From Gemmatimonadota bacterium (GTDB taxonomy: Bacteria > Gemmatimonadota > Gemmatimonadetes > Longimicrobiales > Gaopeijiaceae), in the NCBI GenBank assembly GCA_007129525.1, contig SKVI01000060.1, positions 1 through 13,646 of the forward strand: DNA of 13,646 bases, read 5' to 3'. The notes beneath the pieces were generated by a model. That model saw only the letters and a list, made by a program, of their open reading frames with translations. It was not told where the DNA came from and did not search any database. The position numbers were made by a program, and so were the translations under genes. Below, piece after piece: positions 7,091 to 13,646 of this stretch (position 1 is the stretch's first letter; each line of letters opens with the position of its first letter).

Positions 7091-7672
7091 TCAGAAGGAC
7101 ACCTCGGGTGCTTCCCGCTCCTCCTTCAGGTCGATCTCGAACAGTTCGGCGGGACCAAAGTTGAAGGCGTTGGCCACGATGTTGGTGGGGACGGTGGCCC
7201 GGAGGGTGTTGTAGCGCATGACGGCGTCGTTGTACCCCTGGCGGGCGAAGGCGATGCGATTCTCGGTGGTGGAGAGCTCTTCCTGCAACGCCAGCATGTT
7301 CTGGTTCGCCTTCAGGTCCGGGTAGTCCTCGGAGAGGGCGAAGAACCTGCCCATGGCACCGGTGAGGGCCTGCTCGGCGACCAGGAGCTCCTTCATGGCC
7401 TTGGGCTCGCCCGGGGTCTCAGCTGCCTTCTCTTCCGCCTGCTGTGCCTGGTTTCGGGCCCGGGTCACCGCCTCCAACGTCTCCCGCTCGTGCTTCATGT
7501 ATCCCTTGGCGGTCTCCACCAGGTTGGGAATGAGGTCGTAGCGGCGTTTGAGCTGCACGTCGATCTGGGCGAAGGCGTTGCGGTAGCGCTCCCGCAGCTT
7601 CACGAGGCGGTTGTAGCCCACGACGAAGAACGCGCCCACCAGAACCAGAAGTATCAGGACGATCCAGAGCAT
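7091..7672 (-). CDS. lemA: LemA-family membrane protein
   Basis: A 193-residue protein with one N-terminal membrane helix (about 2-20) and a long helical-bundle domain, the standard LemA plan. Diagnostic blocks: YNRLVKLRERYRNAFAQIDV (20-39), RRYDLIPNLVETAKGYMKHE (43-62), the ENRIAFARQGYNDAVMRYN segment and PTNIVA near the C-terminus. LemA proteins commonly sit beside M48/HtpX-like proteases; the molecular role is not settled. Start: the ATG at 7672 has a strong Shine-Dalgarno 7 nt upstream. In-frame codons further up (to 7897) add 75 residues of non-membrane, arginine-rich sequence that would run into the PPDK gene, so they are rejected. It is the first gene of the minus-strand cluster and is transcribed away from PPDK. 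Confidence 0.94.
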   Translation of the reverse strand: MLWIVLILLVLVGAFFVVGYNRLVKLRERYRNAFAQIDVQLKRRYDLIPNLVETAKGYMKHERETLEAVTRARNQAQQAEEKAAETPGEPKAMKELLVAEQALTGAMGRFFALSEDYPDLKANQNMLALQEELSTTENRIAFARQGYNDAVMRYNTLRATVPTNIVANAFNFGPAELFEIDLKEEREAPEVSF

Positions 7673-7679
7673 GCATCTT

Positions 7680-7685
7680 CTCCTT
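7680..7685 (-). promoter_or_regulatory. Shine-Dalgarno of lemA
   Basis: The minus strand reads GGAAGGAGA here, with the AAGGAG core 7 nt before the ATG at 7672. It decides the lemA start and is the clearest ribosome-binding site in the minus-strand cluster. Confidence 0.8.
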
Positions 7686-7711
7686 CCAAAGGGACGACCG
7701 ATGGGGATTAC

Positions 7712-7727
7712 GGTCCGTATACGAACC
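7712..7727. promoter_or_regulatory. operator-like imperfect palindrome in the lemA/PPDK divergent region
   Basis: GGTCCGTATACGAACC is symmetric in 14 of its 16 positions (one mismatched pair, C7715/A7724) around a perfect CGTATACG core. It lies 40 nt upstream of the lemA start and about 160 nt upstream of the PPDK start. The core contains TATACG, a 4/6 match to a sigma-70 -10 box, and the match exists on both strands because of the symmetry. As the lemA -10 it would give a leader of about 35-40 nt. No good -35 is placed for it. The rest of 7673-7890 is GC-rich with no other clear element apart from the two ribosome-binding sites. Confidence 0.35.
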
Positions 7728-7879
7728 CTGGTGCGAATCTCTTCGTCTGAGGCACCGGACGCCAGGGGCAGTCCTGGCCGATGCGGAACCAACCCACCCC
7801 CTCGGGAGCATTCCATGGGGGCACGAGCTCCGGACACAGGGGGTAGAGAGCCCCGCCCATCCCCCACCAGCAACGAGAC

Positions 7880-7885
7880 GAGGAG
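7880..7885 (+). promoter_or_regulatory. Shine-Dalgarno of ppdK
   Basis: GAGGAG ends 5 nt before the ATG at 7891, a close match to the anti-SD at workable spacing. It fixes the ppdK start. Confidence 0.75.
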
Positions 7886-7890
7886 TCCAG

Positions 7891-10629
7891 ATGGCAAAGA
7901 AATGGGTCTACCTGTTCCGGGAGATCGAAGAGGCTGAAACGTACGCCGGAGGGTGGGAGGGCGCCCGGGGACTCCTGGGCGGAAAGGGGGCGAACCTGGC
8001 CGAGATGGCCCGGCTGGGGGTCCCCGTCCCCCCGGGCTTCACCGTGACCACCGAAGCCTGTATCGCGTACCTCGAGCACAAGGACGACTTCCCCTCCGAG
8101 ATCTGGGAGGAGGAGAAGGAGGCCATGGCCCGCCTGGAAGAGAACTCCGGGAAGGGGTTCGGGAATCCGGCCACCCCCCTCCTGGTGTCGTGTCGATCCG
8201 GCGCCAAGGTGTCCATGCCAGGGATGATGGACACCATTCTGAACCTGGGATTGAACGACGAGGTCGCCCAGGGGATGGTGGAGCTCACCGGCGATCCGCG
8301 TTTCGTGTACGATTCGTACCGACGCCTGATCCAGATGTTCGGAGCGGTGGTCCGGGGCATGCGCGACGAGGTGTTCGACGAGGTCATCGAGGCGCAGCGG
8401 GAGAAGGCCGGGGCCGACAGCGACTCCGAGCTCGACGGCGACGACTGGCTCCAGGTGACGGAGCGCTTCAAGGAGATGGTCCGTGCCTACACGGGCGCCG
8501 GGTTTCCCCAGGACCCCTACGAACAGCTCCAGGCGGCCACCGAGGCGGTCTTCAAGTCTTGGGAGGGAAAGCGGGCGGTGGACTACCGGAACGCCGCCGG
8601 CATCCCCCACGACCTCGGGACGGCGGTGACCATCCAGACCATGGTTTTCGGGAACATGGGCTCCGACAGCGCCACCGGGGTGGCCATGAGCCGGAATCCG
8701 TCCACCGGCGAGCCCGGTCTCGCGGGAGACTTTCTTATCAACGCCCAGGGAGAGGACGTGGTGGCCGGGACTCGGGCGACCCGCCCCATCGGCGAGCTGG
8801 CCGACGAGATGCCGGAAATCTACCGGGAGTTGAAGGAGATCACCGAGACCCTGGAGCGACACTACCGCGACATGCAGGACATGGAGTTCACGGTGGAGCA
8901 CGGAAAGCTCTGGCTCCTCCAGACCCGCGACGGAAAGCGCACGGCCCAGGCGGAGGTGCGGATTGCCGTGGAGATGGTCGACGAGGAACTCCTGACACCG
9001 GAGGAGGCCCTCCTGAGGGTGCGCCCGGCGCAGGTGGACTTCTTTCTGCACCCGCAGCTGGAGGAGACCGCCCGTCAGGAGGCCAGAAAGATCGGGGAGG
9101 GACTGAACGTCTCGCCGGGCGCCGCGGTGGGGGTGGTGGCGCTGGACGCCGATACCGCCGAGCGGTGGGCCCGGGAGGAGGACCGGGACGTCATCATGGT
9201 ACGTCCCGAGACCAAGCCCGACGACGTGCACGGCATGCTGGCGGCCCAGGGAATCCTCACCAGCCGCGGCGGTCGGACGAGCCATGCAGCCCTGGTGGCG
9301 CGTCAGTTCGGTAAGCCGGCGGTGGTGGGGGTAGAGGCGCTGCGGATCGACCTGGAGTCCCGGCAGATCCACCTGGGCGAGCATACCGTCCGGGAGGGTG
9401 AGGCCATCTCCCTGGACGGCCTCCGGGGCGAGGTGTACCTCGGTGAGCTACCCACCGTAGTGCCGGACATTCAGGACGCCTGGCTCAACCGGCTCCTGGA
9501 GTGGGCCGACCGGTTCCGCCGGCTGGAGGTTCGCGCCAACGCCGACTATGGCAGTGACGCCACCCGCGCCCGGGAGTACGGCGCCGAGGGCATCGGGCTC
9601 TGCCGTACGGAGCACATGTTTTTCGAGGAGGACCGGCTTCCCCTCATGCGGGAGATGATCATGGCCCGCAATCGGACCGAGCGGGAGGAGGCCCTCGGCC
9701 GGCTGCTTCCCTTCCAGCGCGACGACTTCCAGGAGCTCTTCCGGGCCATGGATGGACTTCCGGTGGTGATCCGGCTGCTGGACCCTCCCCTCCACGAATT
9801 TCTGCCGGACCGCGACAACCTGCTGGAGGAACTGGCCGACCTGAAGCTGGCGCTCCGGGAGCAGAGCACCTTCGGCGAGATCGACGGACTCCTGGAGCGG
9901 ATCCGGGTTCGCCAGGACCTGCTGGCACGAGTGGAGGGGCTCCGGGAGATGAACCCCATGCTGGGGACCCGGGGGGTGCGCCTGGGGATCCTGCTTCCCG
10001 AAGTGACCCGGATGCAGGTGCGGGCCATCTTCGAGGCGGCGGCCAACTGCCTGGCCGACGAGGTGGACGTCCACGTGGAGGTCATGATCCCCCTGGTCTC
10101 CCACGTGTCGGAGCTGGAGGCGCAGCAGACCGAGCTGGAAGCCGAGGCCCAGGCGGTCATGGACGAGCGCAAGCAGACCATCGACTACCAGTTCGGCACC
10201 ATGATCGAGGTTCCTCGGGCAGCCCTCACCGCCGACGAGATCGCCGGCTCGGCCGGATTCTTCTCCTTTGGCACCAACGACCTGACGCAGATGGTGTTCG
10301 GGATCTCCCGCGACGACGCTGAGTCCGGGTTCCTCCTGCGCTACGTGGAGCAGAAGATTCTTCCCGAGAACCCGTTCCTGAGCCTGGACGAGGACGGCGT
10401 GGGGCGACTCATGGAGACAGCGGTGGAGCTGGGCCGCGAAGCTCGGCCGGAGCTGGAGGTCGGGATCTGCGGGGAGCACGGGGGCGACCCCGACTCCATC
10501 GCCTTCTGCCACCGGCTGGGGTTGGACTACGTGAGCTGTTCGCCCTACCGGGTTCCGGTGGCACGGCTGGCAGCGGCCCAGGCGGCGCTTTGGGAGCGGG
10601 GCGTGGAGGCGGCCGGTCGCGCCGACTGA
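7891..10629 (+). CDS. ppdK: pyruvate, phosphate dikinase
   Basis: A 912-residue cytoplasmic enzyme that interconverts pyruvate + ATP + Pi and PEP + AMP + PPi, serving gluconeogenesis or PPi-saving glycolysis. Domains: ATP-grasp N-terminus (about 1-370) with LLGGKGANLAEMARLGVPVP (28-47) and SCRSGAKVSMPGMMDTILNL; swivelling phosphohistidine domain (about 425-515) with GGRTSHAALVAR, where H465 carries the phosphate; PEP/pyruvate barrel (about 525-905) with GIGLCRTEHMF, FGTNDLTQM (793-801) and GICGEHGGDP with catalytic C860. T463, two residues before the His, is the position phosphorylated by PPDK regulatory protein in maize, so control by a DUF299-type kinase elsewhere in the genome is possible. 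GGR replaces the more common GGM before TSHAA. The length is slightly above the 870-880 typical of bacterial enzymes; part of the excess is an acidic loop near residues 170-190. It is divergent from lemA and convergent with the transpeptidase gene. Confidence 0.97.
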   Translation: MAKKWVYLFREIEEAETYAGGWEGARGLLGGKGANLAEMARLGVPVPPGFTVTTEACIAYLEHKDDFPSEIWEEEKEAMARLEENSGKGFGNPATPLLVSCRSGAKVSMPGMMDTILNLGLNDEVAQGMVELTGDPRFVYDSYRRLIQMFGAVVRGMRDEVFDEVIEAQREKAGADSDSELDGDDWLQVTERFKEMVRAYTGAGFPQDPYEQLQAATEAVFKSWEGKRAVDYRNAAGIPHDLGTAVTIQTMVFGNMGSDSATGVAMSRNPSTGEPGLAGDFLINAQGEDVVAGTRATRPIGELADEMPEIYRELKEITETLERHYRDMQDMEFTVEHGKLWLLQTRDGKRTAQAEVRIAVEMVDEELLTPEEALLRVRPAQVDFFLHPQLEETARQEARKIGEGLNVSPGAAVGVVALDADTAERWAREEDRDVIMVRPETKPDDVHGMLAAQGILTSRGGRTSHAALVARQFGKPAVVGVEALRIDLESRQIHLGEHTVREGEAISLDGLRGEVYLGELPTVVPDIQDAWLNRLLEWADRFRRLEVRANADYGSDATRAREYGAEGIGLCRTEHMFFEEDRLPLMREMIMARNRTEREEALGRLLPFQRDDFQELFRAMDGLPVVIRLLDPPLHEFLPDRDNLLEELADLKLALREQSTFGEIDGLLERIRVRQDLLARVEGLREMNPMLGTRGVRLGILLPEVTRMQVRAIFEAAANCLADEVDVHVEVMIPLVSHVSELEAQQTELEAEAQAVMDERKQTIDYQFGTMIEVPRAALTADEIAGSAGFFSFGTNDLTQMVFGISRDDAESGFLLRYVEQKILPENPFLSLDEDGVGRLMETAVELGREARPELEVGICGEHGGDPDSIAFCHRLGLDYVSCSPYRVPVARLAAAQAALWERGVEAAGRAD

Positions 10630-10647
10630 GCCGGAGGCGCCGGCTCA
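10627..10647. terminator. bidirectional hairpin containing both convergent stop codons
   Basis: TGAGCCGG (10627-10634) and CCGGCTCA (10640-10647) form a perfect 8-bp stem around a 5-nt AGGCG loop. The left arm begins with the ppdK TGA and the right arm ends with the complement of the transpeptidase-gene TGA. The whole 15-bp gap between the genes is inside the hairpin. There is no U-tract on either side, so it may act as a 3'-end block or stabiliser, or as a terminator of the U-less type. Three of the eight pairs are given automatically by two facing TGA codons; the other five are the real signal. Confidence 0.5.
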
Positions 10648-11553
10648 CTGCTCCGGCGACGCCAGCTGGTGCGACTCGAGCTCCACCCGGGGGTGGGGGT
10701 CATCGGAGTCGAGCCACGGAGGTGGCTCGTCGTAGTCATATTCGTCGAGGATCCACACCGGGGTCCCCGTCTCCAGTACCTCCCAGCCCCTCTCGTCCAG
10801 AACCCAGCCCTCTCCCCACTCGTAGATCCAGCGGGCATCCCGCTCCAGGAGCCGCACGCAGGCGTGGCTCGCCGGCTCGCCCGGCAGCGCGTACTGGTGA
10901 AACGAGAGCCCCCGCTCGTTGTGGAAATTGTAGTACCACTCCAGGTACCACTCCGGATTCACTGTGCTGTGCCGGCCCTCGGATCGCCATGTCAGGTGAA
11001 AGCGCCCGGAGGGGGTGGGGTGCTCCCTCCGCCCCGTGCTCACCGGTCCCCAGCGGACCAGCCGGCCGTCCTCATAGGCGCCGAAGACCTGGGTGGGCTG
11101 ATGGACCACCAGCGCCCTGGCGACGGTGTCCAACTCTGCCACCTCCCGGGGAAGCGGGCTGTAATCCAGGGGATCTCGGTCCCAGCGGTCGGGGAGCACC
11201 AGGGTGTCCAGGCGGGCCAGGTGCTCCACGTCGGCCCGATTCAGCTTCTCCAGGAGTTCAAGCTCCCGGGCGTCGAACGCTTCGCGGAGGGCGTCCGGGG
11301 TGGGGGCCAGGTGGAAAGCCACGTCGTCCCGCACAACCTGGGGGTGGGAAGCCGAGTGGGTGGGTCCCCCCTGGGCGGCGCCGGCGTTGCCCCGGTGCGA
11401 CTCCAGGCCGATCCCCTCCGACGTGATGCCCAGGAATCCGAGAAGGAAGATCCCCACCACGCTCGTCGCTGCCCGTGTGGTCATCGTCTGGATGGAGTCC
11501 TCTTCTTGGTGTCGGGTAGGCGTCTCGGTATCGGGTGCGGCAGCGTCGGACAC
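10645..11553 (-). CDS. L,D-transpeptidase-like (YkuD) envelope protein
   Basis: A 302-residue protein with one hydrophobic segment (about 26-45) after a 24-residue polar lead, so it is exported or membrane-anchored. A linker (about 46-140) precedes a YkuD-like catalytic domain (about 145-272). Visible features: PTPSGRFHLTWRS (179-191), SFHQ with H219, and the active-site block ASHACVRLLERDA (228-240), giving H230, C232 and R234. This block normally reads SHGCxR; here Gly is Ala. YkuD enzymes make 3-3 peptidoglycan cross-links or attach proteins to peptidoglycan. A C-terminal acidic tail (about 269-302) follows the domain. Start: the GTG at 11553 lies 3 nt after the CPBP stop and has GGAAGG 7 nt upstream; the ATG at 11484 (Met24) is the alternative and would place the hydrophobic segment directly at the N-terminus. 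It is translationally coupled to the CPBP gene. Confidence 0.85.
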   Translation of the reverse strand: MSDAAAPDTETPTRHQEEDSIQTMTTRAATSVVGIFLLGFLGITSEGIGLESHRGNAGAAQGGPTHSASHPQVVRDDVAFHLAPTPDALREAFDARELELLEKLNRADVEHLARLDTLVLPDRWDRDPLDYSPLPREVAELDTVARALVVHQPTQVFGAYEDGRLVRWGPVSTGRREHPTPSGRFHLTWRSEGRHSTVNPEWYLEWYYNFHNERGLSFHQYALPGEPASHACVRLLERDARWIYEWGEGWVLDERGWEVLETGTPVWILDEYDYDEPPPWLDSDDPHPRVELESHQLASPEQ

Positions 11554-11556
11554 GAG

Positions 11557-13646
11557 TCAGCCTTCCGGGTCCGTCCGGGCGGCGGCCCGACCGCCCTCCA
11601 TGATCAGGAGCCCCCATGCCACCGCCACTGCCATGACAGCGAAGGCCGTGACGAGCCCGCCTGCCGGCGCCCCCGGATACGCCCCCGTCAGGGCATCCCG
11701 GAGGGGCGGGAGGGCAGCCGACACCGCCACCATTATCGGCACCGCCGCCAGGTTGACGGCTCGTGTAGCCGGAACCAGGACGGCCAGGCCCGTGGCCCCG
11801 GCCACCGCCGCCAGAAGCCAGGTCATCGTCCCCGATCCGGCCAGGCCGCCGGCCAGCGCCAGCCCGCCCACCACGGCTACCCCGACGCCTCGCACCCGCT
11901 CCAATCTCCATCCCCGGGTCAGGCGCCGCAGGACCAGGACCACCAGGAGGACCAACACGCCCTGGAAGATGAGTCCGGTGATCGCGTCCGGGGCGGTACC
12001 CAGCCAGGGCCAGCGGAAGGCCGCCGGTTGCGCGTTGAACCACATCGGCTCCAGCCGGGAGACGCCTCCCTGCCCCACCGCGGCAGCTCCCGCCGCCGCC
12101 ATCCCCAGGAGGATGCCCCATCCCACGATGGCCCACCGACCCCACACGTGGTCCGACGTCGTCCGGGGCGCCTGCGCACGGGAGCCCTCGCCCCCGCGAG
12201 ACGACCCGAATCCCGCCTGCCGCGCTCCGTGCACCACCCCGGCCGCCAGCCCCGCCGCCAGCGCCGTCACCGGAAGCCACATGGCCATGATTCCCAGCTC
12301 CACGAAGACCTGGTCCCGGTAGGGCTGCGCCGTGCCGAATCCGGCCACCGTGACGGGCCAGCGAAGCCACTCCGAGGCCGCAGACGCCGCCAGCACCACC
12401 GACCCTACGCCCCAGAACGCCCGGGCGCTGAACCCGCCCCTTCCCCGGGCCCATCGGATCAGCCCCACCACCGCCGCGCCCCCGAGCAGGGTTACCAGCA
12501 TGAGCCCCGAGACCATTCCCCGCAGGGTGGCACGGGTGCTTCGGGCGCGCTGCTCGCGCTGCCACTCCTCGGGCACGTGGACGAACCTCACCCCATCAGC
12601 CGGCCGGTCGCCGGCCAACGTCACCTCCACCCGGGCTTCACCCGTCTCCATGGGGTAGACATCGGATCGGGAGAAGGTAAAGGTCCAGTCTACCCGGTCC
12701 GGCTCGCTCGAGGCCTCGGCCGCTACCTCCGTGAGCTCCTCCGGGTCCAGGCCGAACACCCGCTCCACCTCCCCCAGGACCAGTGTTCGCGCCGTCTCCT
12801 CGTCCAGTTGAGGGCCGGGGCGGTCCTCCGGAAGGAGGTGCTGGCGCCGATGGATCTCCCCGTCCGGTCCCACCACGATCCGGAACTCCTCCGCCCGCTC
12901 GCTCACCGTGCCGGTGAATCGGACGAAGCGGACGAGCCACGAGGGCCCGCGGAGGTGGCCCTCGGCCAGCAGCGTGGCGTAGGCCGCCTCGCCACCCTCC
13001 TGCCACACGAACCGGTGGGACGGGCCCGGTGCTCCCTGCACCCTGGGGAGGGGTCGCCAGGGCTCGTCCAGCACCACCCCCTCCTCGGCCAGGCGGTCCT
13101 GAGCCGCCTCCACCGCCCCCTCCCGGTCCACAGCCAGGATGGGGGCGTCCGGCTCGAACGGGATGAGGGCGAACCAGAGAATCCCCCCCACCACTCCGGC
13201 TGCGGCGACCGCTCCCCGAATACGCCGCGCAGTGACCGGGGTCATGGTGTCCACAGGGCCGGTGTCGGCGGCCCCCGCCGCTTCTTCGGCCCTGGGCTCG
13301 CCCGGCGGGTCGTGGCCCCTGGGCCCCTCCGGCTCCGAGCCCCGGTTCAGGCCGGCGGGGATCACCTCTTCAACCAAGCCGTGTCGCCACGTCCGATGCA
13401 GCACCACGGCCAGGGGAAGGACGGCGGCGGCCACCACGAGGCTCCGATCCAACCACAGGCCTGCCGGGGCGGCGAAGATGGGAATGGAGAACCATGTCAG
13501 GTTGTACAGGGCATGGGCCAGGATCACCGGAAGCAGCCCGAACCGGAGGTAGACCAGACCCCAGAGTGCGGCGGGCACCACCAGCTCCAGGACCCGGGCG
13601 TAGGAGGGTTGCTGCGGATAGTCGGCGTGGGCTGCGGCGAAGACCA
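11557..13646 (-). CDS. large CPBP-family (CAAX-like) intramembrane protease, 5' end outside the window
   Basis: The frame is open to the right edge; 695 codons before the stop are visible and the start is not. The first visible residues are VFAAAHADYPQQPSYARVLE, with the FxxxH motif of CPBP proteases (visible residues 2-6). HALYN (44-48) is the third motif, HxxxN. The EExxxR motif should lie upstream. After the protease domain come a polar linker, one helix (near ILWFALIPFEPDAP), and a soluble region of about 200 residues holding EEFRIVVGPDGEI, LPEDRPGPQLDEETAR and GVRFVHVPEEW, reminiscent of PepSY-like repeats. About ten further helices complete the protein. From memory, related large CPBP proteins carry similar non-catalytic parts around the protease core. 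Substrate unknown. The stop is 3 nt before the transpeptidase start. The GTG codon at 13581 is not the real start, because the family motifs continue upstream of it. Confidence 0.85.
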   Translation of the reverse strand, partial: VFAAAHADYPQQPSYARVLELVVPAALWGLVYLRFGLLPVILAHALYNLTWFSIPIFAAPAGLWLDRSLVVAAAVLPLAVVLHRTWRHGLVEEVIPAGLNRGSEPEGPRGHDPPGEPRAEEAAGAADTGPVDTMTPVTARRIRGAVAAAGVVGGILWFALIPFEPDAPILAVDREGAVEAAQDRLAEEGVVLDEPWRPLPRVQGAPGPSHRFVWQEGGEAAYATLLAEGHLRGPSWLVRFVRFTGTVSERAEEFRIVVGPDGEIHRRQHLLPEDRPGPQLDEETARTLVLGEVERVFGLDPEELTEVAAEASSEPDRVDWTFTFSRSDVYPMETGEARVEVTLAGDRPADGVRFVHVPEEWQREQRARSTRATLRGMVSGLMLVTLLGGAAVVGLIRWARGRGGFSARAFWGVGSVVLAASAASEWLRWPVTVAGFGTAQPYRDQVFVELGIMAMWLPVTALAAGLAAGVVHGARQAGFGSSRGGEGSRAQAPRTTSDHVWGRWAIVGWGILLGMAAAGAAAVGQGGVSRLEPMWFNAQPAAFRWPWLGTAPDAITGLIFQGVLVLLVVLVLRRLTRGWRLERVRGVGVAVVGGLALAGGLAGSGTMTWLLAAVAGATGLAVLVPATRAVNLAAVPIMVAVSAALPPLRDALTGAYPGAPAGGLVTAFAVMAVAVAWGLLIMEGGRAAARTDPEG
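11561..11566 (-). promoter_or_regulatory. Shine-Dalgarno deciding the GTG start of the YkuD gene
   Basis: The minus strand reads GGAAGG, ending 7 nt before the GTG at 11553, inside the last codons of the CPBP gene. It favours GTG initiation and coupled translation over the ATG at 11484, whose best purine motif (AAGAGGA) is too far upstream. Confidence 0.55.

Noticed and set aside
7673..7897. N-terminal extension of lemA by 75 residues
   Set aside because: It lacks membrane character, overlaps the ppdK start, and the internal ATG at 7672 has a strong Shine-Dalgarno and a standard LemA N-terminus.
7708..9384. Long open frame (558 codons) on the minus strand opposite ppdK
   Set aside because: It is antisense to strongly conserved PPDK motifs, its translation is rich in His, Gly, Leu and Pro with no recognisable domain, and such frames are common opposite GC-rich genes.
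11258..12565. 435-codon minus-strand frame overlapping the CPBP and YkuD genes in another frame
   Set aside because: The translation is extremely Gly/Arg-rich, and the competing frame holds clear membrane helices and family motifs.
13579..13581. GTG considered as the start of the CPBP gene
   Set aside because: The same frame continues to the window edge and encodes the FxxxH motif and typical family sequence upstream of this codon.
1..13646. Search for defence islands, insertion sequences, prophage genes, CRISPR arrays, tRNA or rRNA
   Set aside because: All substantial coding space is explained by housekeeping and envelope families; no direct-repeat arrays, terminal inverted repeats, transposase motifs or tRNA-like folds were seen by eye.

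Overview
This is a GC-rich bacterial chromosomal window (roughly two-thirds G+C by eye, with strong G/C third-position bias). Nothing mobile or phage-like is visible, and no tRNA, rRNA or CRISPR array was seen. The gene set (a two-membrane-type envelope toolkit plus a PPi-linked pyruvate phosphate dikinase) and the protein style suggest a free-living Gram-negative-type bacterium. Gemmatimonadota or a similar high-GC phylum would fit, but that is an impression from protein style, not a phylogenetic result.

Layout. (a) 1-1466, plus strand: the last 31 codons of an OsmC-family peroxiredoxin, then a complete CNNM/CorC-type membrane transporter (DUF21-CBS-CorC_HlyC). (b) 1548-7672, minus strand, read right to left: lemA, an M48 (HtpX-like) membrane zinc protease with a long C-terminal extension, a DUF4403 exported protein, lspA (signal peptidase II) and an MscS-family mechanosensitive channel. 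The lemA-M48 junction has 1 nt between stop and start, and M48-DUF4403 has 16 nt. The last two genes follow after 156-nt and 78-nt gaps and could have their own promoters. (c) 7673-7890: a divergent intergenic region holding an operator-like imperfect palindrome with a -10-like core. (d) 7891-10629, plus strand: pyruvate phosphate dikinase with all signature motifs. (e) 10645-13646, minus strand: a very large CPBP-family intramembrane protease, cut by the right edge of the window, followed 3 nt later by an L,D-transpeptidase-like (YkuD) protein. PPDK and the transpeptidase gene converge with a 15-bp gap, and a perfect 8-bp-stem hairpin contains both stop codons.

How the genes fit together. 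Apart from OsmC (peroxide defence) and PPDK (PEP/pyruvate interconversion), every gene acts in or at the envelope: ion transport (CNNM), osmotic relief (MscS), lipoprotein maturation (LspA), membrane-protein quality control (LemA + M48), an exported possible lipid-binding protein (DUF4403), peptidoglycan cross-linking or anchoring (YkuD) and intramembrane proteolysis (CPBP). All are recognisable families. The parts most worth a second look are the lemA-M48-DUF4403 core, the unusual architecture of the M48 and CPBP proteins, the Gly-to-Ala change in the transpeptidase active-site motif, and the DNA/RNA symmetry elements in the short intergenic gaps. I did not find a clearly new multi-gene system.
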